From JAAXGX01 sp965221595 (lineage in GTDB: Bacteria > Acidobacteriota > Vicinamibacteria > Vicinamibacterales > UBA8438): DNA of 64,000 nt. Positions 55,356 to 64,000 of the stretch are shown in pieces. The stretch is taken from NCBI GenBank assembly GCA_965221595.1, contig OZ244900.1, positions 1,984,001 through 2,048,000 on the forward strand, given 5' to 3'. The number at the start of each line of letters is the position of its first letter. Position 1 is the stretch's first letter. The notes beneath the pieces are model-generated. The model made no database searches and was not told the origin of the DNA. It saw only the letters and a program-made list of their open reading frames with translations. The translations under genes were made by a program, and so were the position numbers.

Positions 55356-56801
55356 ATGAGGAAACCCGAGCTGTTCTCGTCGCGCTGGGCAATCATCGCC
55401 GCCGGCCTGGGCATGGCCGTCGGAACCGGCAACCTCTGGCGCTTCCCGCGCATCGCCGCCCAGAACGGCGGGGCGGCCTTCCTGATTCCGTGGGCGCTGT
55501 TTCTCGTCCTGTGGTCGCTCCCGCTGCTGATTGCCGAGTTCGGTCTCGGACGCGGCGCCCGGCGCGGGCCGATCGGCGCCTTCACCACCTTTCTCGGACA
55601 CCGTCGCGCCTGGATGGGGGGCTTCGTGGTCGTGACGACGACCATGATCATGTTCTACTACTCGGTCGTCACGGGCTGGACACTGAAGTACGTCTTCGCC
55701 AGCTTCACCGGGGAACCGGGGGTCGACGCCGCCGGCTACTGGCAGGCGTACAGCCAGTCCGTCTGGCAACCGATTCTGTTCCACGCGGCCGCGCTGGCAA
55801 TCGCCGCGGCCATCGTCTCCCGCGGCGTCGCGCGGGGGATAGAGCGCGCGAACCGGGTACTGATTCCCACCCTGTTCGTGCTGCTGCTGATTGCGGTCGC
55901 CCGGTCCGTTACGCTCGACGGCGCCGGCCGCGGTCTGGCGTTCCTGTTCCAGCCTGATCTGTCGGCGCTGCTCGACTATCGGACGTGGCTCGAAGCCCTG
56001 ACGCAGTCGGCGTGGTCCACCGGGGCGGGCTGGGGCCTGCTGCTCACCTACGCGATCTACGTCCGGCGAGAAGAGGACGTGGTCGGCAGCGCGACGGCGA
56101 TCGGCGTCGGCAACAACGTGGCATCGCTGCTGGCCGGCATGGCAATCCTGCCGACCGCCTTTGCCATTCTGTCGACCAGCGAGGCGCTGGAAGCAATGGC
56201 GGCTGGCAACACCGGGCTGACGTTCATCTGGATCCCTCAACTGTTCGAGCTGGTTCCGGCGGGCCGCATCTTCCTGCCGCTGTTCTTCCTGGCGCTCTTC
56301 TGCGCTGCGCTCTCGTCCCTGATCGCCATGATCGAGCTGGCGACGCGGGCGTTGATGGATGGCGGCCTGGCGCGGCGCGCGGCGGTCCGGGTCGTGGCCG
56401 GGGCCGGGATCGTCTGCGGCATGCCGTCCGCCGTGAGCATGGCGGTGTTCGAGAACCAGGACTGGGTCTGGGGCCTGGCCCTGATGATCAACGGGCTGTT
56501 CATGTCGCTGGCCGTGACCGGCTACGGGCAGCGACGTTTTCGTACGGAGCTGGTCGATCTCGGCCCGGATACCGGCCGCCTGGGACGGACATACGAATGG
56601 GTGCTCAAGTACCTGGTGCCCGTCGAGTTCGCGGCCATGTTCGGATGGTGGATCTACCAGGCCGTCGCCGTCTACGACGCGGCCGAGTGGTGGAACCCGC
56701 TGCGGATCTACAGCCTGGGGACCTGCCTGCTGCAGTGGGGCATTGCGCTCCTCCTGCTGCGCGTCTTCAACCGGCGCCTCGCCGCTGCCGGGGCGGGATG
56801 A
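55356..56801 (+). CDS. Sodium-dependent transporter, NSS/SNF family
   Basis: A 481-residue membrane protein with about 11-12 segments. The first helix AAGLGMAVGTGNLWRFPRIA and AAQNGGAAFLIPWALFLVLW carry the unwound sodium/substrate-site motif of LeuT-fold neurotransmitter-sodium symporters; SWSTGAGWGLLL-like ALTQSAWSTGAGWGLLLTYA and LFFLALFCAALSSLIAMIEL correspond to helices 6 and 8. It imports an amino acid or similar compound with Na+. The ATG at 55356 (MRKPELFSSRWA) was chosen over upstream starts inside the divergent hspR promoter region. Confidence 0.9.
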   Translation: MRKPELFSSRWAIIAAGLGMAVGTGNLWRFPRIAAQNGGAAFLIPWALFLVLWSLPLLIAEFGLGRGARRGPIGAFTTFLGHRRAWMGGFVVVTTTMIMFYYSVVTGWTLKYVFASFTGEPGVDAAGYWQAYSQSVWQPILFHAAALAIAAAIVSRGVARGIERANRVLIPTLFVLLLIAVARSVTLDGAGRGLAFLFQPDLSALLDYRTWLEALTQSAWSTGAGWGLLLTYAIYVRREEDVVGSATAIGVGNNVASLLAGMAILPTAFAILSTSEALEAMAAGNTGLTFIWIPQLFELVPAGRIFLPLFFLALFCAALSSLIAMIELATRALMDGGLARRAAVRVVAGAGIVCGMPSAVSMAVFENQDWVWGLALMINGLFMSLAVTGYGQRRFRTELVDLGPDTGRLGRTYEWVLKYLVPVEFAAMFGWWIYQAVAVYDAAEWWNPLRIYSLGTCLLQWGIALLLLRVFNRRLAAAGAG

Positions 56802-56901
56802 GCGGGCGGCGCCATGTGCTACCCTTGGTCCGTTCTCCGGGGGCGTCGACGCCCCCGGCAGCGGGCGCATTCCGGAGTCCGTGGTCTGAAAGGAGCAGAA
56901 C

Positions 56902-57333
56902 GTGTATCCAGAGTTCTTCATCGCGCCGATGCGTGACGAGCTGACGCGTCTCGGCGCCGTCGAATGGCGCACCGCTGCGGAGGTGGACAAGGGGCTGCAC
57001 GAGACCTCCGGCACCGTCATGGTCGTCGTGAACTCCGTTTGCGGCTGCGCAGCCGGCAAGGCCCGTCCGGGCGTAGCCCTGGCGCTGCAGCATGCGGTGA
57101 AGCCGGACCTCGTCGCCACCGTGTTCGCGGGTGCCGACATCGAGGCAACCGAGAAGGCGCGGGGCTACTTCACCGGGTATCCGCCGTCCTCGCCGGCGGT
57201 CGCGCTGCTGCAGAACGGGAAACTCGTCTACTTGATGGAGCGGCACCAGATCGAGAATCAGGAAGCCGACAGCATCGCGCGCGAGCTGACCGCGGCGTTC
57301 GACAAGCACTGCACCGCGCCGGTGGCCGGCTGA
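56902..57333 (+). CDS. Bacilliredoxin, BrxA/BrxB family
   Basis: A 143-residue thioredoxin-like protein of the YphP/DUF1094 family: MYPEFFIAPMRDELTRLGAV, and the CGC active site in VVVNSVCGCAAGKARPGVAL, followed by TVFAGADIEATEKARGYFTG and AVALLQNGKLVYLMERHQIE. In Bacillus these proteins remove bacillithiol from oxidised thiols; Acidobacteriota also make bacillithiol-like thiols in some lineages, so this fits. Gene stands alone, GGAG (GAAAGGAGCAGAACG) before the start. Confidence 0.93.
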   Translation: MYPEFFIAPMRDELTRLGAVEWRTAAEVDKGLHETSGTVMVVVNSVCGCAAGKARPGVALALQHAVKPDLVATVFAGADIEATEKARGYFTGYPPSSPAVALLQNGKLVYLMERHQIENQEADSIARELTAAFDKHCTAPVAG

Positions 57334-57344
57334 CGCGCGTACTC

Positions 57345-58358
57345 TCAGCGCGCGGGCGGCGGCGGCTCGGTCCGAGACGGCGGCACGGGCGGCACAATCG
57401 GCAGGGCGCGCCCGGCGGCGTACCGCTGCCAGGCCGTGCGGACGATGTCGGCGAGTGCGTCGAGAAACAGCGGGTGTGCGTTGACCGCCGCCGCGCGTCG
57501 CATGTCGAGCCCGACCGCGCGGCACACCTCGCCGGCCTCTGTGTCGAGGTCGTACAGCACCTCGACGTGATCGGCCACGAATCCCAGCGGACAGAGTACC
57601 GCCGCGGCCAGGCCGCGCGCGCGCTCCGCCCGCAGGTAGTCGCAGACATCCGGCTCGAGCCAGGGATCCGCAGGGTTTCCACTGCGGCTCTGATAGACGA
57701 GTGCCCAGTCCGACCGTCCGAGCTCGTCCGCGATGAGGCGCGCCGATTCTTCCAGTTCGGCCTCGTAGCGGGACTCGCGCGCCATTGCCTGCGGGATGCT
57801 GTGCGCCGTGAACACGAGCCGTGCGCGGTCCCGCCGCGGCGGAGCCAGTTCCGCCAGTGCCTGTTCGATGTGGCGGGCGTTCGCGCTCACGAAGCCCGGG
57901 TGCGCGTGCCAGCCCGGCGGGTAGGTGAGCTCGATGTCGCAGCCGCGCGTGGAGCGCAGCCAGTGCCTCGCGGTGACGGCGTTCTGCTTGTACTGACCGC
58001 AGCTCGAGTAGGTGTGGTGAGCGGCCAGCGGCACGGCGAGCGCGTGGCGCACGCCGGCCTGCGCCATGCCGGCCAGCGTGTCCTCCAGGAAGGGATGCCA
58101 GTTGCGCATGCCCACGAAGACGGGGACCGGCGGCCCGTCGGCTGCCAGCCGCGCGCGCAGGCCGGCGGCCTGGCGCAGCGTGATGGCAGTCAACGGCGAG
58201 ATGCCGTCGAACCGCTCGTAGTGCCCGACGACGGCCTCGAAGCGGGCGTCGGGTATGCGGCGGCCGCGCAGCACGTTGCGCAGGAACGGTCGGATGTCCG
58301 CGCGCCCCTGAGGGCCGCCGAAGCTGATGAGCAGAACCGCGTCGAACGGGTGTGCCAT
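57345..58358 (-). CDS. hemH: Ferrochelatase
   Basis: A 337-residue enzyme inserting iron into a porphyrin. FDAVLLISFGGPQGRADIRP, the catalytic His in VPLAAHHTYSSCGQYKQNA, VFTAHSIPQAMA, ALVYQSRSGNPADPWLEPDV and LCPLGFVADHVEVLYDLDTE match the family, with the conserved Glu of DTEAGEVCRAVG. A final segment (about 320-337) is proline-rich. Start: ATG 58358 has a weak GGATG seven bases upstream; ATG 58373 would add MDVAA. The protein could act on protoporphyrin or coproporphyrin; no neighbouring heme genes decide this. Confidence 0.93.
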   Translation of the reverse strand: MAHPFDAVLLISFGGPQGRADIRPFLRNVLRGRRIPDARFEAVVGHYERFDGISPLTAITLRQAAGLRARLAADGPPVPVFVGMRNWHPFLEDTLAGMAQAGVRHALAVPLAAHHTYSSCGQYKQNAVTARHWLRSTRGCDIELTYPPGWHAHPGFVSANARHIEQALAELAPPRRDRARLVFTAHSIPQAMARESRYEAELEESARLIADELGRSDWALVYQSRSGNPADPWLEPDVCDYLRAERARGLAAAVLCPLGFVADHVEVLYDLDTEAGEVCRAVGLDMRRAAAVNAHPLFLDALADIVRTAWQRYAAGRALPIVPPVPPSRTEPPPPAR

Positions 58359-58427
58359 GGCGGCAACATCCATGATACTGCGGCGCCCGGGCGTCGTGGC
58401 CGACGGCGTTCCCGAACGGGATAGCAG

Positions 58428-59186
58428 GTGCCCCGGATTCTCGTAACCAACGACGACGGCGTGCGCTCGCCCGGCCTCGCGGCGCTGGCGGAGTCGCTCG
58501 CCCCGCTCGGCGACGTCTACGTCGTCGCACCGGAAGCCGAGTCCAGCGCGATCGGACACGCGCTGACGCTCAGGCGCCCGCTGCGTCTCAGGCAGGTCGA
58601 CGAGCGCTGGTTCAGCGTGGACGGGACCCCGACCGACTGCGTCAACATCGCCGCCAGCCGGATTCTGCAGGGGATTCCGGAACTGGTAGTGTCCGGGATC
58701 AACATCGGCTGGAACCTGGGCGACGACGTGACCTACTCCGGCACGGTGGCCGGGGCGCTGGAGGGTATGCTGCTGGGTGCACCCAGTCTGGCGGTATCGC
58801 AGAAGCGGGTGCGGGGAGAACCGGATTTCACGCAGGCCGGCGCAACCGCGGCCCGACTGGCCTCGACCGTCCTGGAAGTGGGGCTGCCGCCGCGCACGTT
58901 CTTGAACGTCAACCTGCCGCGTGGGCCGGCGCGCGGGATCAAGAGCACCTGGCAGGCGCGGCGGAACCACAAGACAGCCGTGACCGAGGCGTTCGATCCC
59001 CGCCAGCAGCCGTACTATTGGATCGACGTCGCGCAGCTCGACTGGGAATCCGATCCCCGCTCGGACTACCAGGCCGTGCGGGAGGGCTGGATTTCCGTCA
59101 CCCCGCTGCAGGCCGACTGGACCGCGCACGGCGCCCTCGAGGCGGTCGACGCGCTGCTTTCGCACGCGACTGCCGATGCCGGCTGA
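58428..59186 (+). CDS. surE: 5'/3'-nucleotidase SurE
   Basis: A 252-residue metal-dependent phosphatase: RILVTNDDGVRSPGLAALA (metal-binding Asp pair), VVAPEAESSAIGHALTL, FSVDGTPTDCVNIAASRI, LVVSGINIGWNLGDDVTYSG and VAGALEGMLLGAPSLAVSQ. It dephosphorylates nucleotides, survival protein in stationary phase. GTG 58428 follows AACGGGATAGCAG. Divergent from hemH; tRNA-Pro lies 37 bp downstream. Confidence 0.95.
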   Translation: MPRILVTNDDGVRSPGLAALAESLAPLGDVYVVAPEAESSAIGHALTLRRPLRLRQVDERWFSVDGTPTDCVNIAASRILQGIPELVVSGINIGWNLGDDVTYSGTVAGALEGMLLGAPSLAVSQKRVRGEPDFTQAGATAARLASTVLEVGLPPRTFLNVNLPRGPARGIKSTWQARRNHKTAVTEAFDPRQQPYYWIDVAQLDWESDPRSDYQAVREGWISVTPLQADWTAHGALEAVDALLSHATADAG

Positions 59187-59223
59187 CCCGCGCGGGCGGA
59201 CTGCGCTACAATGGTAGCCGTGT

Positions 59224-59300
<77 letters not shown>

Positions 59301-59431
59301 CCTTCCGTCGCAGTTCGATTTTCCTTCCTCGGCGCCCGTCCTGCTCCGGCCCGGTTGCGTAACGCCCGGATAGCCGGGCGGCGGCTGCCATTGGCGTCTC
59401 GGACGGTCATGGCGTACCATGACGCCCGACG

Positions 59432-60538
59432 ATGATCCTGGTGCACCGGTACACCCGGGCCGGCGACAAACCCTTCCACGCGACACTCCGCATCAGACCC
59501 ACTTCCCGCCTCGATCTCATCGACGTCCGCGGCAAGCTGCGCCAGGAGTTTGGACCCGAGTTCTCCCGCCATCCCAAGGCATTCTACATTTCGGACCACA
59601 CCACGGCCGGCTATCTCGACCAGCGCCTGGCCGCGGTGCTGGACCACGACAGCAACAACATCCAGGACTATCTGCAGGTCTTCAACAAGCTCTTCCCGCC
59701 GGGCGCCGACTACGTCCACGACAAGGTACATCTGCGGAAAGAGCTCTCCGAGCAGCAGCGCGCCGTGGAGCCCCGCAACGCCGACTCGCACCTCGCCTTC
59801 ATGGGCAGCGGGCTGCGAAACGCCACATCCTACGAGCTGCGCGGAGACGAGCCGGTCTGGTTCGTGGAACTCGACGGGGTTCACGCGGGTGGCACGCGGC
59901 AGCGGCGAACGACGGTCATCGCATACAACCGCGAGGAGGAGGTCTTCCGGGCGCAAGTCCAGGTCGATGCATCGGCACACGCGATCGACGCGCAGAACCT
60001 GCGCGATCCGCGCCTCGGCTTCATGCACCGACTGGAGGAACTGGCACGGCAGCACCAGGTGTCGTTCGGCCGTTTCGACGTGTCACTGCCGCCGGACGAG
60101 CGCAGTGCAGGCCTGACGGTGAACGAGTACGAGACCCTGCTCATGACGCACGACCTGCGCGAGGTACTGCGGGACCCGTTCCGGTTCATGGTGCAGATCG
60201 GCAAGGAGGCGAAGGAAGCGCTGCAGTCCCCGCGGGCCATACCGGCCCGGGCACTGAACTACGCGCAATACGACGCGGTCCAGCTCTTCAACAAGCTCAT
60301 GGACCGCGTGGGCGTTCGCCAGTCCCTCGTGGAGCGGCTGATGAACCGGGCGCTGGCCCTCCCGGTATCGCATTTCCTGCGCATGAAGCGGGGGATCAGC
60401 CTGCCGGTGCTGGACCGCGGCGGCGACGGCCGCGGAGAGATCGGCTGGGGCACCTACCAGAGCCCGATTCTGGTCCAGTGGAAGGGCACCACCGGGGCGA
60501 CCCGGGCACTGAACGTCAGACTGGTGCGTTTCGTGTAG
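59432..60538 (+). CDS. YjbQ-like (UPF0047) domain fused to an unrecognised C-terminal domain
   Basis: A 368-residue protein. Residues about 15-166 follow the YjbQ/UPF0047 pattern: FYISDHTTAGYLDQRLAAVL (compare HTTAGxxxxE), YVHD at 94-97, NADSHLAFMGSGLRNATSYE (compare NAxAHLxxxxxG) and PVWFVELDGVHAGGTRQRRT (compare FxEfDGPR-R). In YjbQ, conserved histidines (here His56, His96 and His120) line a phosphate-binding pocket; the biological reaction is unsettled. The remaining 200 residues (RLEELARQHQVSFGRFDVSL, NEYETLLMTHDLREVLRDPF, LNYAQYDAVQLFNKLMDRVG, WGTYQSPILVQWKG) match no family I know. Usual YjbQ proteins are about 135 residues. Confidence 0.6.
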   Translation: MILVHRYTRAGDKPFHATLRIRPTSRLDLIDVRGKLRQEFGPEFSRHPKAFYISDHTTAGYLDQRLAAVLDHDSNNIQDYLQVFNKLFPPGADYVHDKVHLRKELSEQQRAVEPRNADSHLAFMGSGLRNATSYELRGDEPVWFVELDGVHAGGTRQRRTTVIAYNREEEVFRAQVQVDASAHAIDAQNLRDPRLGFMHRLEELARQHQVSFGRFDVSLPPDERSAGLTVNEYETLLMTHDLREVLRDPFRFMVQIGKEAKEALQSPRAIPARALNYAQYDAVQLFNKLMDRVGVRQSLVERLMNRALALPVSHFLRMKRGISLPVLDRGGDGRGEIGWGTYQSPILVQWKGTTGATRALNVRLVRFV

Positions 60539-60563
60539 GGATTCGCGGTGGACACCGCGGGCG

Positions 60564-62021
60564 TCAGCCCGACTCCGTCTGCGCCGGCATGTTCCGGAAC
60601 GCCTTGAGCACCTCGCGCGTCATGTCCCAGCGGTCGAAGCCCTGACCTCCGTAGTCGAGCCCGCGCCGCACGATGACGAGGTCGTGCGACGGGACGATCA
60701 CCACGTACTGGCCCCGATTGCCCGACGTGGCATAGGCGTCCCTCGGCACGTCGGTCCGGCCGTCGGGAACGAGCCAGAACTGCCCGCCGTAAAGGCTGCC
60801 GTGGCCCCGGGTGGCCGGTGCCGGCGTCCGCACGAAATCGATCCACTCCCTGGAGACGAGCCGCTCGCCGTGCCAGACTCCACCCTGCAGATAGAGCAGC
60901 CCGAAGCGCGCCAGGTCGCGCGCGTTGGTATAGACCTGGCTGCTCAGCACGAAATCGCCGAAACGATCCGTGCTCAGAAGCGTGTTGCGCATCCCGATGC
61001 GATCCAGCAACCGCCGCCGCGGGAATTCCAGGTAGGCCTGCCCGCCGCCCAGGGCGCGCTTCAGGGCGTAGATACCCAGCAGCGTGTCGTAGTTCTCGTA
61101 GTCCCAATTCGTGCCCGGCTTGCGAATCAGGCCCCGGCTGCGCGCGCCGACGACCGAGCTCGCACCTGCCCAGTACGAAAGTCCCGACCCGATGGCGTAC
61201 TCGCGGCCCGCGTTGTCGACCGGCTCGAGACCGCTCGACATGTTCAGGACATGACGTAGCGTGATCGCCGCGCGGGGGTCGTGCTCGGCGGCCGGCGCCT
61301 GCGGAAGGAAGTCGTAGCCGAGGGGCTCGTCCAGCCCCAGCTTGCCGTCGTCGACGAGCATTCCGATGAGTGTGGACGCCACGCTCTTGGCGGTCGACCA
61401 GGTGCGCGTCCGGGTCGTCATGTCAACGCCGGGCGCGTAACGCTCGTGGACAATCGCCCCGCGGTGGACGACGAGCAGGCTCAGCGTGACCTGCTCCGGC
61501 GATTCGCGATCGAACGACCAGTCGGATGCCGCCTGCAGCGCGCCCGCGTCTAGGTAGGACGGCCGCGCCTGCCGCGCGACGAGATCACCATCCGGCCAGG
61601 CAATCGTCGCCGGGTCACCCGGCGGTGGAGCCAGGGTCTGAATCGGCAGGGTATCGATGTCGTCCAAGGTCTGCTCAGGCCCGAGAATGATGCAGCCGAT
61701 GCCGTCGCGGAACGCAGCCCGCATCTGCGGAACGCCATGTCCGGCGCCGACTGTCACGGCCTGCCGTTCGCGGTCGATCGTGTAGTCGCCGCCGGCCGGC
61801 GTGCCGACCGGCTGCGGCAGGAAGGCCAGCTCCTGCGCGAACACCTGCTCGAGCGAGCGGTGCGACGTAAACAGGCCGTTGCACATGAAGATGGCCTGCT
61901 GGCCATGGCGCACCATCTGCCGCTGGTGCTGCCAGTAGTCGTACGTGCTCCGCAACTGGGCGCTGCCGGTCGTACCCAGGAGCAGCGCGCCGGCGGTCGC
62001 CGAGGCCAACGTCTTCCACAT
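60564..62021 (-). CDS. Exported serine hydrolase, beta-lactamase class C/penicillin-binding fold
   Basis: A 485-residue protein with a signal peptide (TLASATAGALLLGTTGSA). The class C beta-lactamase fold is indicated by SLLVVHRGAIVHERYAPGVD, the SxxK nucleophile in RTWSTAKSVASTLIGMLVDD, the YxN-like WDYENYDTLLGIYAL and GNRGQYVVIVPSHDLVIVRR near the end. Family members are esterases, peptidases or beta-lactamases; the substrate is not predictable. ATG 62021 has GGAGGGGGTCCC upstream. An N-terminal extension of about 150 residues before the core is unassigned (SLEQVFAQELAFL). Confidence 0.87.
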   Translation of the reverse strand: MWKTLASATAGALLLGTTGSAQLRSTYDYWQHQRQMVRHGQQAIFMCNGLFTSHRSLEQVFAQELAFLPQPVGTPAGGDYTIDRERQAVTVGAGHGVPQMRAAFRDGIGCIILGPEQTLDDIDTLPIQTLAPPPGDPATIAWPDGDLVARQARPSYLDAGALQAASDWSFDRESPEQVTLSLLVVHRGAIVHERYAPGVDMTTRTRTWSTAKSVASTLIGMLVDDGKLGLDEPLGYDFLPQAPAAEHDPRAAITLRHVLNMSSGLEPVDNAGREYAIGSGLSYWAGASSVVGARSRGLIRKPGTNWDYENYDTLLGIYALKRALGGGQAYLEFPRRRLLDRIGMRNTLLSTDRFGDFVLSSQVYTNARDLARFGLLYLQGGVWHGERLVSREWIDFVRTPAPATRGHGSLYGGQFWLVPDGRTDVPRDAYATSGNRGQYVVIVPSHDLVIVRRGLDYGGQGFDRWDMTREVLKAFRNMPAQTESG

Positions 62022-62061
62022 GGGACCCCCTCCGCCACCCGCTGCGTTGTTTGCGCCGGCC

Positions 62062-63624
62062 TCAGCCGCGACTCGCGGTGAACTCGCGGGCCTCGGCGAC
62101 CGCCGGATCGTCGGACTTCCCGTGCCACTGTTCGATGAGCGTTGCGTAGCGGGCGTGGGCAGTCTGCGCGTCGCCGGCGGCGGCCGCCGCGCGTGCAGCC
62201 CCCAGCAGTGAGCGCATGCGCCCCGGCATGCGCAGCAACGACTGCTCGAACTTGGTCGCTGCCGCCGCCGGCTGTCCGAGCTCCAGGAGCAGCTCGCCGT
62301 ACAGCTCGTACGGCGGCTTGACGGGGTTCGCGGCACCGTTGGGCGGCCGCATCGTCTCGACGACCGCGATGGCCGCATCCATCAGCGCCACCGCCTCCTC
62401 GCCGCGACCGTCGGCCAGCGCCGCCAGGGCCGCCACCTGGTTGTGCATGATCTGTGCCGGCTTGTCGCCGTCGGCCGCACGGGCCTCCAGCGCGGTGGCA
62501 GCGTGACGGACGGTGTCGGCGTCGCCGAGGCGGAACGCGCTGAGGCCGGTCGCCAGCAGCTCGTGCAGCGAGGTGTCGGCGGTGGGCGGCGCGATCTTCC
62601 ACTCCTCGGTCTCGACGACGTAGCGCGCCCGGAGCAGTGCCAGCGAATCCACGGCCCGTTGCGCGCCGTCGCTCTCGTCGATCACCTTCTCCAGGCGCTC
62701 GATCCAGTTGCGCGCCCGGACGTAGTCGCCGCGCTGGAGGTCGCCGTACTGACCCCAATCGAGCGGGTGGACGGTATCGCCGACGCTGTCGCCGGGATTC
62801 CACAGCGCACGCGCCGCGTCGTAGGCCGACTGGTTGTGCTGCGAGACGAGCTCCCACATGCCGTGCTGGATGAAGATGTGCGTCGGCATGTGCCGGGCGT
62901 GTGCCACAGCGGGAGCGATCTCGGCGTAGCGCCGCGCGGCGGGCAACGCGAGCGGCGCGTGAATTGGGTCGTCGAAGGCGTGGATCGCGTAGTGCGGCGC
63001 GCCCGGGTGGTCGGGGTTGGCCCCGAAGACGCCCAGCGCGATTGCGCCCGCGCGCATCTCGAGGCGCCCCGACTGATCCCCCAGCGCGCGCGAGCCGCTG
63101 AGCAGTGACAGCGCATAGAACGTTGCCACCTCGTCGTCGTCGGGAAACTGCCGGTAGAGCCGCTCCATGGCCTGCATGTAGGCGACGCGGCGCGTGTCAT
63201 AGTCGCCGTCGCCCCAGAGCGCCTCGACGGCCTGCAGGAAGCCCTTCTCCCGCGGGGTCGGCGCCTTCGCAAGCCGCTCGGCCGGTGTGGCGCCCAGGCG
63301 CGCCAGTGTGGCCCGTGGGTTGTCGTCATCGGCCGCGGTCGCGAAGAGCGGGTGGTTGTAGCACAGCGTCTCGCCCCAGTACGCGAGGGCGAAGTCCGGC
63401 TCGAGTTCCTGGGCCGCGCGAAACTGCTCGATGGCCTGCTTCCACCCGAAACTGTGCAGGATGGCGACGCCGCGCAGAAAGTGCTGCTGGGCCTCGGCCG
63501 AGCGCGCGGAGGTCGGAAAGTCGAGCGACCCGACGCTGTCGAACTGCGCGACCGCCGCAGGTCCGTGGAGCAGGATGCCGGCGAAGAGCAGGATGCCGGC
63601 ACCAAGCCGAGCTGCTGAAGTCAT
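62062..63624 (-). CDS. Exported tetratricopeptide repeat protein
   Basis: A 520-residue protein with a signal peptide (GILLFAGILLHGPAAVAQF). Helical repeats include AEAQQHFLRGVAILHSFGWK, QAIEQFRAAQELEPDFALAY, and the C-terminal YGELLLELGQPAAAATKFEQ and ARYATLIEQWHG. Histidine-rich central stretches (DHPGAPHYAIHAFDDPIHAP, ARHMPTHIFIQHGMWELVSQ) are characteristic of an exported TPR family common in Acidobacteria, perhaps metal-binding. GAGGAGAAGCCAG precedes ATG 63624. Forms a two-gene unit with the serine hydrolase (40-bp gap). Confidence 0.85.
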   Translation of the reverse strand: MTSAARLGAGILLFAGILLHGPAAVAQFDSVGSLDFPTSARSAEAQQHFLRGVAILHSFGWKQAIEQFRAAQELEPDFALAYWGETLCYNHPLFATAADDDNPRATLARLGATPAERLAKAPTPREKGFLQAVEALWGDGDYDTRRVAYMQAMERLYRQFPDDDEVATFYALSLLSGSRALGDQSGRLEMRAGAIALGVFGANPDHPGAPHYAIHAFDDPIHAPLALPAARRYAEIAPAVAHARHMPTHIFIQHGMWELVSQHNQSAYDAARALWNPGDSVGDTVHPLDWGQYGDLQRGDYVRARNWIERLEKVIDESDGAQRAVDSLALLRARYVVETEEWKIAPPTADTSLHELLATGLSAFRLGDADTVRHAATALEARAADGDKPAQIMHNQVAALAALADGRGEEAVALMDAAIAVVETMRPPNGAANPVKPPYELYGELLLELGQPAAAATKFEQSLLRMPGRMRSLLGAARAAAAAGDAQTAHARYATLIEQWHGKSDDPAVAEAREFTASRG

Positions 63625-63794
63625 CTGGCTTCTCCTCGTTGACGGCGCCGGCGACTCGTGCGGCGCGGAGTGAGCGTACCACAGTCCACAGACCGGGCGC
63701 GCCGGGCTGCGTGCGTCCGCACACGTGCAAGACACCGCCGAGACTTGCGCCGCCGGCGCACGACAACGGGTCGGCTATAATCGCGGACCGGTCG

Positions 63795-64000
63795 ATGGAC
63801 GTTCCGATTGCCCGACGGTACCTCGTACGCGGCATGGTGCAGGGGGTGGGGTTTCGCTTCTTCACGGAGGCGGCGGCCAGCCGGGAAGGCCTCTGCGGCT
63901 ACGTTCGCAACCTGGCCGACGGCCGCGTCGAGGCGCTGGTCGAAGGCTGCGCGGCGGCCGTCGCGCGCTTCGAGCGCTGCATTCGCCAGGGGCCGCCCCT
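63795..64000 (+). CDS. acyP: Acylphosphatase, N-terminal part (runs off the window)
   Basis: The first 68 codons are present. ARRYLVRGMVQGVGFRFFTE carries the acylphosphatase signature GxVQGVGFR (phosphate-binding loop and catalytic Arg), and GYVRNLADGRVEALVEG carries the catalytic Asn motif. The enzyme hydrolyses acyl phosphates in the cytoplasm. The gene is divergent from the TPR gene; the 170-bp gap contains no strong promoter match. A GGACC precedes the ATG; the 3' end is outside the window. Confidence 0.92.
   Translation, partial: MDVPIARRYLVRGMVQGVGFRFFTEAAASREGLCGYVRNLADGRVEALVEGCAAAVARFERCIRQGPP

Noticed and set aside
55260..57140. Long minus-strand open frame opposite the SNF transporter
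   Set aside because: Low-complexity antisense translation; the plus strand encodes a complete LeuT-fold transporter and a bacilliredoxin.
58374..59165. Long N-terminal extension of ferrochelatase opposite surE
   Set aside because: The extension is the antisense of surE; ferrochelatase similarity begins at FDAVLLISFGG.

Overview
The window is a high-G+C bacterial chromosome segment (by eye about two thirds G or C) with densely packed genes, many GTG starts, and operons joined by ATGA or TGATG overlaps. The gene set points to Acidobacteriota, probably a Vicinamibacteria-like lineage: several secreted proteins of families common there (PDLQGVW-type protein, CQVCH heme protein, PQQ-type propellers, TPR protein), RNase J with a SpoIIIE/FtsK translocase, HspR-controlled dnaJ-clpB, and a RsbW/STAS partner switch. 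This placement is inference; no 16S gene is present. Nothing looks like a phage, plasmid or complete insertion sequence, so this is mostly core genome.

Layout. 1-1.7 kb: N-terminal part of a heme-c protein gene, then an anti-sigma kinase with two tandem STAS antagonists. 1.8-4.8 kb (minus strand): circularly permuted ATP-grasp, alpha-E protein and a LOG-family hydrolase. 5.4-17.3 kb: secreted and membrane proteins, namely an unknown secreted protein, a DUF6644 pair followed by a PQQ-type propeller and a 1-Cys peroxiredoxin, a fused SpmA-SpmB-like protein, a PQQ-type sugar dehydrogenase, a propeller protein and a SpoIVB-like S55 peptidase. 17.4-28.7 kb: a large aromatic amino acid operon. It starts with a promoter, a short leader peptide holding three consecutive Trp codons and an intrinsic terminator, then aroD-aroE (fused), trpE, trpG, trpD, trpC, trpF, trpB, trpA, chorismate mutase, DAHP synthase and prephenate dehydrogenase; a JAMM peptidase gene follows. 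28.8-39.0 kb: leucyl aminopeptidase, cell-wall amidase, FtsK, RNase J, RsmA and endonuclease III, interrupted by four copies of a 166-173 bp repeat. 39.0-49.6 kb: DUF3467 protein, LexA, PfkB kinase, RecG, RsmD, CoaD, an aminotransferase, a GlcD-like oxidoreductase, a GT39 glycosyltransferase and a CoA-binding protein. 49.6-64 kb: rho with a structured leader, a CDGSH protein, the hspR-dnaJ-clpB heat-shock operon, an SNF transporter, a bacilliredoxin, ferrochelatase, SurE, tRNA-Pro(CGG), a YjbQ-like fusion protein, a serine hydrolase, a TPR protein and the start of an acylphosphatase.

The most interesting points are the apparent ribosome-mediated trp attenuator that would control shikimate, Trp and Tyr genes together; a mobile-looking repeat bounded by CTAG/CCAG that abuts TAG stop codons and supplies the only ATG near the start of nth; mutually exclusive hairpins in the rho leader; and a YjbQ-like domain fused to an unrecognised C-terminal domain. 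All functional statements come from reading motifs in the translated sequence; no database search was run.
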